A stretch of DNA of 64,000 nucleotides, from assembly GCF_000372725.1 (NCBI RefSeq), contig NW_005200496.1, positions 163,382 to 227,381 on the forward strand. Reading direction: 5' to 3'. The translations under genes and the position numbers were made by a program. Below the pieces are notes generated by a model. It saw nothing but the letters and a program-made list of their open reading frames with translations. It searched no databases and was not told where the DNA came from. The first letter of the stretch is position 1, and each line of letters starts with the position of its first letter. Below are positions 11,484 through 20,610 of this stretch, in pieces. This DNA comes from Emiliania huxleyi CCMP1516 (Eukaryota; Haptophyta; Isochrysidales; Noelaerhabdaceae).

Positions 11484-11901
11484 TCCCTTTTCTCCCGGCC
11501 GGGGTGGGGCGCGCGCGGGGGCGGCGGGTGTGCGGGATGTCTGTGGGCCCGAGAGCGATATGCCATGTCTGCCTTGCTTTCTTTCCTCGTAACATCGAAG
11601 GCTCTCAAAAAAAAAGCAGGGTTCCTAGACCACGCCTCACTTTTCACAGGCCCTGCCATGAGCCGCCCTCCTACCCGCCATGCCCCCGTGGCCACAGGGC
11701 CAGTCCGCTCCAGACTGGCCTGTTGAGGACGACGGCGATGTCAGGATAGAGTGCCCGCCGCTGACCTCGTGGCTCGTGCGGATGTGTGCGGTGACGTCAA
11801 TACTGATCTAACCCTGAAATGCCTTGTTCATTGCCGACCCGAAGCGCCATCCGTGAAGGTCCTGCTCTCGCCTGAAGCTAGCTGCTTCCCCGCGCCCATT
11901 C
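11484..11901. other. Spacer between FKBP and ABHD genes
   Basis: Spacer between the minus-strand ABHD and FKBP genes. It holds an A-run and ordinary GC-rich sequence. No gene, repeat partner or RNA gene was recognised. Confidence 0.4.
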
Positions 11902-12297
11902 TCACTGCACGGCGCACAGCTGAATGCCGAACGCCTCGCACGTGCTGACTGACGAGTTGCCTGGGATGGCGTCGTTGCCGATCGCGACCAGCTCAACATC
12001 AAATTCAAGATCGGCGTTGGGCGGGATTGGTCCAGCGCCCTCCCTCCCGTAGCCGTAGTCTGAGGTGACGTGAAGCGTCGATGCCTCGCCGAGCTTCATC
12101 TCGGAGATACCTTCGTCCCAGCCTTTGATGACTGAACCGATGCCGATTACAAACGTGAGTGGCTTGCCGCGGTCACGGGACGAGTCAAACTCATGGCCGC
12201 TGTCCTTCAGGCGGCCGGTGTAGTGAGCCTTGACAACCTCGCCTGCGTTCGGGGTGCGTCCAGCGCCTTCGCGGACGACGGTGCGTGTCACGCCCAT
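11902..12297 (-). CDS. FKBP-type peptidyl-prolyl isomerase (FKBP12-like)
   Basis: Single-domain FK506-binding prolyl isomerase, likely cytosolic. From the ATG at 12297 the protein begins MGVTRTVVREGAG. It carries the core VVKAHYTGRLKD, FDSSRDR, the catalytic-pocket VIKGWDEGI, and the loop GYGREGAGPIPPNADL followed by FDVELVAI. Length to that point is about 107 residues, the family norm. A further 24 residues (ending FGIQLCAVQ) extend past the usual C-terminus and may be spurious if the real stop lies in an unrecognised exon. Upstream in-frame codons use a TTG, so 12297 is the best start, although an acceptor-like CAG lies just before it. Confidence 0.94.
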   Translation of the reverse strand: MGVTRTVVREGAGRTPNAGEVVKAHYTGRLKDSGHEFDSSRDRGKPLTFVIGIGSVIKGWDEGISEMKLGEASTLHVTSDYGYGREGAGPIPPNADLEFDVELVAIGNDAIPGNSSVSTCEAFGIQLCAVQ

Positions 12298-12606
12298 AGC
12301 TGTTTGCTCACCACGCAATCCTTGCAGCCCAGGCCTTGCTCACCTCGCCGCCTGGGACGCCTGCCTTTTGCTCGCGCACGAGCCCTCTCAGGGTTCGGGC
12401 TCCTGCGGGGGGTCGGTCGTCTATATTTCGCTCCGCTGCGGGGGATACTTAGGGAAGAAGGCCGTTTTCCGCGAGTCAGTGGGCGCAGACAGACCCCCTA
12501 TTCGGCTAGTGGGAGCACCCAGGCCCACTCACCGCAAATAGAGAAAACGGGCAGGGCGGGAGCTCGTTACTTATACGTTATTATACTCACGCGGGAAAAA
12601 AGTCAG
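12298..12606. other. Spacer with a partial repeat end
   Basis: No gene seen. 12481-12527 (ACAGACCCCCTATTCGGCTAG then a CACCCAGG end) resembles the right end of the inverted-repeat element at 52121-52348, so it is probably a degraded copy of that family. Confidence 0.4.
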
Positions 12607-13480
12607 TCACAGCTCGTCCTTCCCGCCACCAGCATCGCCGCCATCGCCACAGTACCCGCAGGACCGCCGGCAACTTGTCCGCATCATCGGCGCAGTAGCA
12701 CATGCGCGCGGCGAGCTCCCGATGATGGCAGTGCAGGTCGACACTTGATCCTCACATTGACCAGCGGATGCAAAATTGGCCGTCGCTTTGGCCCTCTGCT
12801 GCCGTGTCGGTGCCTCCACACGCGGCGCCTCCGCTGTGTCTGCGCACAGGCCGCAGCTTCTGGCACACAGCTTCTCCGCCATCGGCGAGCTGCACGCGGC
12901 CGGATGGCTGTTTGTCCACCGAGCGCAATCCTCAAACGAGTCCATGCAGCTCGCCGGGCGAGGATGCGAGGAGAGCGGGCCCGACTGACCAGGGCTGGGG
13001 CGCTGGGCGGACCCGCAGCCGCAAGAGCGTCCGCACTCGCTCTCCATGTAGGCCGCGTTTCTCTCGCACTCGCCGGTCGCCGCCCACGCCTCGCACTGCT
13101 CTCGCCTGTCGATGCAGCTGGTAGTGATGCCTTCCGACGCCCTCCCCCGCGCCGCCCTCCCCACCGACGCGCCGCCGACCGCCGCGGCCCTGTGCTCAGA
13201 GGCAGCTGCTGCGGCGCAAACGTCGCACGACAGGCGGCACTCCCTCCGCATGAAAGCGGTGTTTCGCTCGCATTCGCCCGCCGCGGCCCACGCCTCGCAC
13301 GAAGAGTCCTCGTCGAGGCAGCTCGGCGCAGCAATCTCGAGCGGGCCGCCTTCGAGCACGCGCCAGATAGCGAGGCTCGCATTTTCAGACACACCGGGCC
13401 CCTTCCGCGCAAGCCGCTCGGCCTGCGGAATGAGCGGCAACAACGGCGGCGATGAGAGCGACCCATACGGCCGTGTCCAT
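12607..13480 (-). CDS. ER-lumen protein with four ShKT domains and KDEL tail
   Basis: Predicted secretory-pathway protein. The ATG at 13480 opens an N-terminal signal peptide (MDTAVWVALIAAVVAAHSAG). An intron near 13350-13420 must shift this to the frame that carries the body. The body holds four six-cysteine ShKT modules, each with the pattern C-acidic-C-xxW-C...M-C-RxSC-xxC: SCLDEDSSCEAW, SCIDRREQCEAW, SCMDSFEDCARW and a divergent QCEDQVSTC. The protein ends in the canonical ER-retrieval signal KDEL followed by the stop at 12607. ShKT modules often accompany prolyl-4-hydroxylases in algae, but no catalytic domain is seen here. Alternative: the body frame is also open up to an ATG at 13572, without a signal peptide. 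Confidence 0.82.
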
Positions 13481-13830
13481 GGTGGGCGCTTGCCTGAAGT
13501 GTGTGCGAGAGGAAGACGTAGCGAGCGGCTCGGCCGTGAGCGGGAAGTGTCAGCACCTGTTGGAGCGGCCATGAGTTAGTGAGTGGGCTCGGCGGTGGGC
13601 AGCGGGCGGCGGGCGGGCGGGAGTGGCGACGACCTCTTGGACGGAGGATCCGTGGACCCAGTTGACACGGACCGGCTCCGAGAGAGAGTTGTGGAACGTA
13701 ACTTCGATCTGTGGTCCGGACGATCAAAGTCAGCGCTCAGCCAGGTCGCAGCGATAGATGAGCGGTGAACAATAGGTGAAGGGAGGGCAGGGAAGTAAGG
13801 AGGGACGTGTGAGGCGCTCGAGGCGTCATC
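13481..13830. other. Spacer between ShKT and DnaJ genes
   Basis: About 350 bp lie between the DnaJ stop and the ShKT start. Both genes are on the minus strand, so this is the DnaJ 3' flank and the ShKT promoter. No RNA gene or repeat was recognised. Confidence 0.4.
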
Positions 13831-14940
13831 TCAGTGGGTCAGACGCCACCTGCAGCTGCTGCCACACCCAGGCTTGGAAGGAGGCGGAGGTTGGAACCGC
13901 GGTGAGTGGCTCGAGGAGCCGCGCCGGAGCGCCTGCAGGAGACGCCGGGAGAGGACATGAGGTGTATCCGAGGCAGAAGCCACGGCAGTGACAGATTGCC
14001 CCAGTTGGTGGACGGCGATGGTGGCCGCAGCCTTCTCTAGAAGCGCACCGAGTACCTCGCCAGCCCTCTGGTGGACGAACAGTGGGCAGGCGGGCAGGTA
14101 CAGGGAGCCGGCCCGCCGAATGAGCAGCGGCTGCAAGCGCGAGCGGAAGGGGAAGAGTGGTGATTGCAGCCCGCCGAGCGACGCCGAGCCATTGGCCGGC
14201 GCGAGGTTCGGTGCGACATCGTATTTTGCCGCGACCAGGAGATCTTCCCACCAAACACCGTGCCAATCCTGTGTTTGGTGCGCAAAGGGGTAGGGAAAGC
14301 CGACGGACGTCTCATCGAGGAGCCGTGCGCTGCACGAGGCATCTCGCGAGTCGTAGAAGGCGAGTAGGACGTGCTTGGAGAGGGCGCTTTCGCTTCGAGA
14401 GGTGCCAGCGGGCGATGACCCCGCAAACTCGATCAGATCTGCGGCTGACCTAGCCTCGTGAAGCCGCCGCCGCGCAAGCGCGTGCGGGCTCTCCTGCCAC
14501 GTGCTTGCCTCGGCTGACGCGTGCGACCGAGGCGTTTGGGGTGGACGGGAAGGCGGCCGGGGTGGTGGCTGCGGCGGCGGCCGGGGCGGCGGCCGGGGCG
14601 GTGGCTTCGGCGGTGGCCGTGGCGGCGGCCTGGATGGGTGTGAGCGAGCCGTCTCCGCAGCAAGATTCGCGGCTTGCACGCGGGGCGCACTCCGCGTGCG
14701 ATCGTATTCTGACCGCTGCTCCTTGTCCACCAGAACTGCGTACGCAGCTGCCACGGCCTTGAACCTTGTTGCGGCTGCCTCGCGCGCATTGCCTTTGACG
14801 CGGTCAGGGTGGAGACTCTTCGCTTGCTTGTAGTAAGCCTCTCGAATCTGTGCAGTGCTCACTCCGGCTCCCACACCGAGGATGTCGTAGTACGTCTCGG
14901 AACCGCGCGCGCAGCAGAGGCCGATGAAGGCGAGGACCAT
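13831..14940 (-). CDS. Signal-peptide DnaJ (J-domain) co-chaperone
   Basis: Hsp70 co-chaperone, probably of the ER. The ATG at 14940 gives a short hydrophobic leader (MVLAFIGLCCARG) and then a J-domain beginning ETYYDILGV, with the invariant HPD in KSLHPDRVKG and a helix IV ending SEYDRTRS. A linker of PPPRPPPK-type repeats follows. The C-terminal region of about 190 residues includes HVLLAFYDSRD, a GVWWEDLLVAAKYDV segment and thioredoxin-like hydrophobic patterning, reminiscent of DNAJC10/16-type proteins. This is resemblance only; no CxxC pair is obvious. The frame stays open upstream through the repeat element at 14979-16126, but the signal peptide favours 14940. The element lies only 38 bp before this ATG. 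Confidence 0.9.
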   Translation of the reverse strand: MVLAFIGLCCARGSETYYDILGVGAGVSTAQIREAYYKQAKSLHPDRVKGNAREAAATRFKAVAAAYAVLVDKEQRSEYDRTRSAPRVQAANLAAETARSHPSRPPPRPPPKPPPRPPPRPPPQPPPRPPSRPPQTPRSHASAEASTWQESPHALARRRLHEARSAADLIEFAGSSPAGTSRSESALSKHVLLAFYDSRDASCSARLLDETSVGFPYPFAHQTQDWHGVWWEDLLVAAKYDVAPNLAPANGSASLGGLQSPLFPFRSRLQPLLIRRAGSLYLPACPLFVHQRAGEVLGALLEKAAATIAVHQLGQSVTAVASASDTPHVLSRRLLQALRRGSSSHSPRFQPPPPSKPGCGSSCRWRLTH

Positions 14941-15289
14941 AGCACCAACGGCGTCGGCTCGTTCTGTCGTTTCGTTGAGGGGACAGGGCCAAGTAGGGTA
15001 TAAAGTATCCGTACGCGACAAATGGCTGGCTATACTGGGGTACATGAGGAAGACAGCGCCAAACTGCCATACCTGAAAAGGACTCACACTGTGGTAGGGC
15101 CAGGTATCCGTACTGCTGTACTCGTGCCCAGTGCGCCCGGTACCCGGATACCGGCGTCCGGCCTCCTCGTACTGACTGCAATACTGCGAGAGAGGCGGCA
15201 CAATACTGCCATACCTCCCACATACAAGTGTCAAAGTATGGCGAAGTATGCATACTTCAATACCACAGACTTCGCCGCTTGTACGCGGA

Positions 15290-15453
15290 TACTGCAGATA
15301 CTGCAGATACTGCAGATACTGCAGATACTGCAGATACTGCAGATACTGCAGATACTGCAGATACTGCAGATACTGCAGATACTGCAGATACTGCAGATAC
15401 TGCAGATACTGCAGATACTGCAGATACTGCAGATACTGCAGATACTGCAGATA
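15290..15453. repeat. Minisatellite array 1, 9-bp unit CTGCAGATA
   Basis: About 18 perfect head-to-tail copies of a 9-bp unit inside the 14979-16126 element. Because the unit is a multiple of three, several frames stay open through it (Tyr-Leu-Gln on the minus strand, Thr-Ala-Asp on the plus), which creates long artificial ORFs. Confidence 0.97.
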
Positions 15454-15671
15454 CGGGTGGGTGCCGACTGCGCTATACAACAGCGGCTGCGGCACCCCAC
15501 AGCCTCAGTGGAACAGCTGCCAAAAGCTGATTATGCACTGCCAGAGGCATTGGCCAGCAGCGACGCAAAACTTGACGGCCGAAGCGGGTAGATAGATGCG
15601 TTGCGGGCGGCGGCAGATCTGGGCTGCGAGGGTGGTGCTGCCACACCCCACCCGCCTGTTGCCACAGACGA

Positions 15672-15816
15672 CCCAGATACCGCGGATACCGCGGATACCG
15701 CGGATACCGCGGATACTGCAGATACTGCAGATACTGCAGATACTGCAGATACTGCAGAACTGCAGATACTGCAGATACTGCAGATACTGCAGATACTGCA
15801 GATACTGCAGATACTG
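15672..15816. repeat. Minisatellite array 2 with variant units
   Basis: The second array starts with about four CCGCGGATA variants and changes to CTGCAGATA copies, with one broken unit near 15758. The gradient of variants suggests spread by slippage or unequal exchange from array 1. Confidence 0.95.
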
Positions 15817-16135
15817 GAGCGCGCCCTCGAGATACCTGGGTACTTGGGCGGGTTGCGGGACCACGTAAGGAGTGGTATCCCCGTACCCATACTTGCGGGT
15901 GCGACCGCCGCTACCTATGTACTTGAGACGAGCTGCAACATACTGCCATATGTGCGTCTCAACTACCCATACCAGCATACGTCTAGCTATGCGTCTATGA
16001 GGTATCTTTAAGTACCAGCGTATGCATACCTGGCGCAACAGCAGGATTTACCTGCCTACCCCGACGATGGAAATAGATACCCCGATACGTTCATACCTCA
16101 CAAATACCTTACTTGGCCCTGTCCCCTGAGAAGTG

Positions 16136-16445
16136 TCCTCGGGGGACTTGAGCACTTGAGCACTTGATAGGCTGATAGGGCCGATTCCGCATGGTACGGG
16201 ACCCCTCGATCGTCTCGCCCTCCCTCACTGGAGTGTTCATTGGAGGGGGTCATAACAAACACGGTACAGGATCGAGGTGCACGCTGCCGAAGCAGTGTCG
16301 TCCCCCCTCCCTCTCTCTCCTCGACGGACGGCGATGGCGGTGGTGACCGATCGAGCTACAAGAGGAACTTGTTCTGCAGGATCCGGGATAGTCAGACTCC
16401 TCAGGTCTGTTCACCCCAGCCCGAGCTCCCGCTCGACAGACTGTA
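16136..16445. repeat. Dispersed repeat family A, copy 1
   Basis: Shares with 31988-32395 the block TTGAGCACTTGAGCACT, then GATTCCGCATGGTACGGGACCCC, then separated matches around GGATCGAGGTGCAC and CTACAAGAGGA...GGATCCGG. Order is partly rearranged between copies. No coding function recognised. Confidence 0.65.
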
Positions 16446-17003
16446 GAGTTGGGTAGACCTTTTAGAAGAAAAAGGGGAAAAAGCGCGGGGGGGGGGGGGG
16501 GGGCAACAGTGTGTGGGAGGCGGACCATAAGGAAGGTCCTACATCTCTTTTAACACGATTTCTTCACAGATCTTCTTATTGACAATTGAGAAGAAAATAC
16601 AATTAAATACCTCGTATGGCGCTGCGCGCTGCGCGAGAGACCGAGAGGTTGAGGTGCGAGCCCTGGGGAAGCCCTGGGGATGGGGGGAGACTGTGCCCGC
16701 AGGCCGGGGGGGGGGGGGGGGGGATTGAGGCCGGTCCTGTCTCATGGATCACACACAGAGGTAGGTTCACAGACCTTGTTAAACAAAAATTTATCGCGAT
16801 GCCGAGGACCCTACTCCTTGGACTTACGTCGCGCAAACGACCCCAGGGTGCGGTTCTTAAACTTCGTGGCCAGTTGCACTCTGCGGACCGCGTCGCTCAT
16901 GTCAGCTTGCTCCGAGGTGACCGACGAGGCCGGCGACCGGGCTCCTGTAGCAGCGGGGCTAGGTTTTGGGTTGTGTGTGTGGATCTAGTTGGGTGTTGGG
17001 AAA
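16446..17003. other. Spacer with two poly-G runs
   Basis: No gene is seen. Runs of 17-18 G occur at 16487-16503 and 16706-16723. Each lies near a similar GGGAGGC/GGGGATTGAGG context, and the second is followed by a GATCACACACAGAGG stretch. They are capable of G-quadruplex formation (inference). Confidence 0.5.
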
Positions 17004-19354
17004 TCAGCAGCCGCCTGATGGCTCGGGGGTGTTCAGCTCGAGAGCGGTGGCTGGCTTCAGGCTCGTCGCGGCGGTCGGAAGCGCGGCGATGCTGTCCGGC
17101 GAGGAGAACGCCTTGAGCGCCAGGTAGATGAGGTCGCGTTGGAAGGCCGACTTAGCGCGCAGCGTCAGCGGGCTGGCGCGCTTGACCGACGGCAGCACGA
17201 GCATAAACGTGAGTTCGTCGGTGCCGTACTCGAGCCTTGCGAGTGCGTGCGACTCCTTCATGACTGTCTTCTCCACCTTGTTGCGGTTCTCCCGCACCTT
17301 GATCTTGTCCCCCGTGAGCAAGAGCGACCGCTCGCGGTCGGTCGCGTCGAAGAGGCCATCAAACCGCCGCTCGCCCCGCTGCACCCACTCGCGCAGGGTG
17401 TGGGGCACCTCGGGCGCCACGCACACCGCACCGGCTGTCGCTGCCTGCTGTGGCGCACCGAGCGCCCCTACAAGGCAACCGTGTCTTTGCTTATCCATGC
17501 CACGCGAGAGGTGAGATTTAGGCGAGGGGAGCGGACCGTTGGAGCCGACGGGCGTGACGAGCACAGAGATCTCACACCCAATATCAGGGGCGGTGACGAG
17601 GTAGGAGGGCCCCTCGAGTCGCCGCTGCTCGCCGGCACGGCGCCACACATATTGCAGCGTCGTGCGGGGCGAGTCGACGATGGCATCGATGGTCAGCACG
17701 TAGGAAACCACAGGCTCGCCGCGCAAGCTCAGCCGCACCACCGCCGGCTCGCCCGACGCACCCGAAACCGCCGCCGCGCCTCCGTCGCCACTCCCATCTG
17801 CAGCTTGCATGGCCTCGACACTCGAGAGAGCCTCGCCTCCACTCTCCGGTTGCTGCACGCTGGCCTTCACGGCCAGCACGGATGTGAGTGTCTGAAGTGG
17901 AGATGGCGGATCGGACTCAGCAGGCACGAGAGGAGGGGTTGTCACCGTGACCGGAAGTGGTGTGGGTCTCGCTGACAGCAGCGCTGGCACTGGTGCCGAT
18001 CTCGACACTACGGTGGGTGACGGCGGCGCCGATCCCTGATTGACAAGTTGATGCGACGGCTCCCCCACGGGCGACGCCGGCGCATCGAGGCTCGTGAGCC
18101 GCCGCGTCGCCAGCAGACTCCGCGCCCTCTCAAGCTCCACCTCGAGCGAGTCCCGCTCCGCCACGAGGCCATCGCGCTCGAGCAAGGCGGCATCCCGCTC
18201 AATGGCGAGCTGACTCCTCTCTGCCGCAGCGCTGTCAGCGGAAGCTGCGAGAGACTCCCTGGCCTGCGCATGCGCCTTGACCTGCGCCTGAAGCGCAACC
18301 ACCTGTGGACGGACGCGTTACAATGCGGCAGATGCAACGTCTGTCGCGAGCGCACGAGCCAGAGATACGGTCTAGGCGTGGAGCCCGAGATGCGTGGCAG
18401 GAGACCGCGGATATTGAAAGCAGCTTGACGCAGGGACGGGTGTTGGAAGGCACCATGTTCGCTGCCTCGCCCATGTCCGCCTCGAGCCGCGCCCTCTCAC
18501 GGGCCTCCGCCTCGGCGTCCGCCTCGGCCTCACTTGCACGAGCCTTTGCTGCCGCGCTTTCGGCACGCATCGACTCCGCCTCCGCCTCGAGCTCCGTGCG
18601 CGCGTCGCTCAGCCGCGCATGGATGCTGTCGCGCTCAGTCGCTCGTGCAGCCTATGGGTTACAGCCGCGCTGACGGCGAAGCATTTGTCCGAAGGAGCTG
18701 CAACGAGACGCCGCCCCCGCCACCTCGCTGCCGTCAAGGCGTGCCCTCAACTCCTCGATTTCCGCCTGTCCCATACGGTGCTTGAATATGCTGGCATACG
18801 CGACGCCAAACGCAGCGCGGAGGCTCTGCCTGCGTTGTCTCGTGCAGCGCTCGATCGTGCTCGCTCGCCCGCAGTCGCTCGAGCTCAGCCTGAGAGGGGG
18901 GAAGGACTATTAGTGCTACTCCATCAGCGTCTGCATGTCATGCCATACTGGGCGTGCACTACCGCCCACTTTGCCAGGACCGGGCACTCTCCGGTGCGAC
19001 ACACCTCTCTCGCAAAGAGCTTGGATTCCGTTTCCCGCGATGCTGCCTCGAGCCGTGAGGTGGCGCAGCGCGCGTCTGCTAGTTGAGCTCTGAGCTCGGA
19101 GAACTCGATTCGCCTAGAGCCGCGCCTCGGCAGGATTGGCACGTAAACGTGGCAACCCAACAGCGAGCGGTCCGCGACGCACCGGGCCGAGAGCTCAGAC
19201 CGCTGCGCGTCTAGCGTCGCCCTGTCGGCGGCGGTGCTCTCAAGCCGCTCCACTGCCGCCTCGCGCCACGTCCGCTCCTCCGCCAAGTCCGCTCTGAGCT
19301 GCTGGACCTGCGCTGCGAGGGCATCCACCTGAGGCCAAGATTGGAGCGAGTTGG

Positions 19355-19440
<86 letters not shown>

Positions 19441-19787
19441 AAGGAGAGCGAGCGCGCTTTGCCCACCTCTGTCTCCCGCGTCGCGAGCTGTTGCCGCAGC
19501 CGGCCCAGCTCGATCCGCTGGGCGTCAAGGGAGGACTCGAAGTGCTCGGATGCCTTGGCCTCCCGGCCCGCCGCGTTGGCCGACAGGCGGCGCACCTCGG
19601 CGAGCAGCAGGTCCAGCTGCTGGTTCTTGCGTTGGACCGACTCGCGGAAGAGCGCCTCTGTTTTGTGAAGGTGTCGCTGCAGCTCGCCGAGGCTCTTCTC
19701 TTGACTAAGGAGCGCAACGCAATAGGCCTGCGTCGGTTCCGACAGCCCTGTCGCCGGTTGGTCGAGCATTGAGGATTCAGCCTTCAT
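17004..19787 (-). CDS. Long coiled-coil protein with AIR9-like C-terminus
   Basis: Probable cytoskeleton-associated protein. From the ATG at 19787 come long Glu/Arg/Leu heptads (ELQRHLHKTEALFRESVQRK, then LAAQVQQLRADLAEERTW). They continue through further exons near 19080-19200 and 18440-18660 into the last open segment, 18302-17004. After a Ser/Pro-rich linker that segment has a beta-rich A9-like repeat (YVWRRAGEQRRLEGPSYLV, then APDIGCEISVLVTP). A PH-like end follows (LLLTGDKIKVRENRNKV ... LTLRAKSAFQRDLIYLALKAF). The A9 plus C-terminal arrangement recalls plant and trypanosomatid AIR9 microtubule proteins. This is a pattern match from memory, not a search. An intron at about 19331-19466 holds a long CA repeat. 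Internal exon limits at 18300-18930 are uncertain. Confidence 0.5.
19358..19439. repeat. (GT)n/(CA)n microsatellite in an intron
   Basis: About 40 uninterrupted GT dinucleotides on the plus strand. They sit between the donor GTGGGC and acceptor CAG of one intron of the coiled-coil gene, where both flanking exons resume the heptad pattern. Confidence 0.97.
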
Positions 19788-20130
19788 GAAGGCTCAAGGC
19801 GCTACATACACAGGACAATTCCATTCTCTGGACGTACGAGTGTTGCGCGCTCGCCCCTTGCGACAGCGCGGGAAAAAGATGCGAACCGGAGGGCAACCCA
19901 CGGCATGCGATTCGACCACAGCACTCGACGCTTAAGTCGAGAAAGGCCCAAGTCCTGCTGGCGATCCCCCAAAAGGAAGAAAAAACTTGCCCGCCACACA
20001 GGGATGTCAGTACCGAGGGCACAGGCCCCTTATGAGGCCTGATTTCTTTTTTGGAAACACACTCGGAGCGCCGGCGTCCAGAAGCTGCTGAGGAGTCCTC
20101 AAAAAGCCGGACGAGTCCTCAGGGCCGATC
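19788..20130. promoter_or_regulatory. Divergent intergenic region, likely shared promoter
   Basis: The 343 bp separate the start of the minus-strand coiled-coil gene from the start of plus-strand selenoprotein K. No TATA box or operator is recognisable. The call rests only on the head-to-head arrangement. Confidence 0.45.
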
Positions 20131-20507
20131 ATGCCGTACCTTCGGAATGGGCAAGTGATCGAGCAACGGTCCTTCATGGAGGAGCTGCTCAATCTTCCGA
20201 ACCAGGTCTACGCTCTCATCGCCTTTTTCTTTGCGACGCTGTTCAATCCAGATGCGATCAAGCAAAAGGGAGCGCCGCGGCGGCAGGTGCGCAGAGGCGG
20301 GTTTGGCGGCGGCGGCGGCGGTGGTGGTGGCGGCGGCGGTGGCGGCGGCGGACCCGGGCGGCGACCGATGGGCCGCGTCGGAGGTGCCTGCTCCCTCGCC
20401 TGTGAGCGCGCGCCCCACCCTCGTGTGACCTCCGAGCATGTGACCCTCCCCCCGACGCAGGTAGTAGCATTACGGGCGGCGGCCCCGCGGGTGGGTGAGG
20501 CTCGTAA
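20131..20507 (+). CDS. SELENOK: Selenoprotein K (UGA-encoded selenocysteine)
   Basis: Small single-pass ER membrane selenoprotein. In animals it partners with p97/VCP and Derlin in ERAD and with DHHC6 acyltransferase. Exon 1 (20131-20383) opens MPYLRNGQVIEQRS, then a hydrophobic segment YALIAFFFATLFNP, a basic stretch, a Gly-rich run and RRPMGRVG. A GT-AG intron (20384-20460) restores the frame. Exon 2 (20461-20507) reads SSITGGGPAGG-U-GS-stop, with UGA at 20496-20498 and TAA at 20505-20507. This is the invariant SelK ending Gly-Gly-Sec-Gly-x. Without splicing, the frame runs on as an unrelated 182-codon ORF. With UGA read as stop the protein would lose only its last three residues. A SECIS-like hairpin lies about 60 nt downstream. 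Confidence 0.9.
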
Positions 20508-20550
20508 ATCGTGTGCCACGCGCACACGGTATTGCTGCCCGGCTGCCAAA

Positions 20551-20610
20551 GCGCCACATGATGCGTGCGCGGACAGCCCAATACGGGGCCGCGCATGTGG
20601 AGGCAAGCGC
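20551..20610 (+). promoter_or_regulatory. Candidate SECIS element of selenoprotein K
   Basis: Sequence ATGA at 20558-20561 is followed by TGCGTGCGCGG (20562-20572). This pairs in 11 consecutive positions (three are G-U) with CCGCGCATGTG (20589-20599). GAG (20600-20602) then sits opposite the ATGA, giving the tandem sheared A.G/G.A pairs of a SECIS quartet. A weak lower helix (GCGC at 20551-20554 with GCGC at 20607-20610) is possible. The 16-nt apical loop contains AA in CCCAATA, not at the canonical 5' edge of the loop, which is the main weakness. Position in the 3' UTR and spacing from the Sec codon are right. Confidence 0.5.

Larger units (their letters stand above)
14979..16126. mobile_element. 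1.15-kb TIR element with TGA target-site duplication
   Basis: The ends are inverted copies: GGGGACAGGGCCAAGTA at the left (14979) and its complement ending at 16126. The match extends about 23 bp with one mismatch. Both sides are flanked by TGA (14976-14978 and 16127-16129), a 3-bp duplication of the kind PIF/Harbinger elements make. It encodes no transposase, so it is non-autonomous. The interior is rich in GTAT/ATAC words and holds two arrays of a CTGCAGATA minisatellite. Confidence 0.8.

Noticed and set aside
13831-15495. A 554-codon ORF covering minisatellite plus DnaJ as one gene
   Set aside because: The first third is translation of the 9-bp repeat and of a transposable element; a signal peptide and J-domain start cleanly at 14940. 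Kept only as a possible alternative transcript.
15228-15591. Plus- and minus-strand repeat-protein ORFs (TAD, ILQ, YCR, CSI repeats)
   Set aside because: All six frames are open because the unit is 9 bp with no stop; this is a property of the minisatellite, not coding evidence.
15290-15816. CRISPR array
   Set aside because: Units are 9 bp, contiguous and without spacers; a eukaryotic minisatellite.
19341-19772. CV- and HT-repeat proteins across the GT/CA microsatellite
   Set aside because: The microsatellite lies in an intron whose flanking exons resume the coiled-coil frame.
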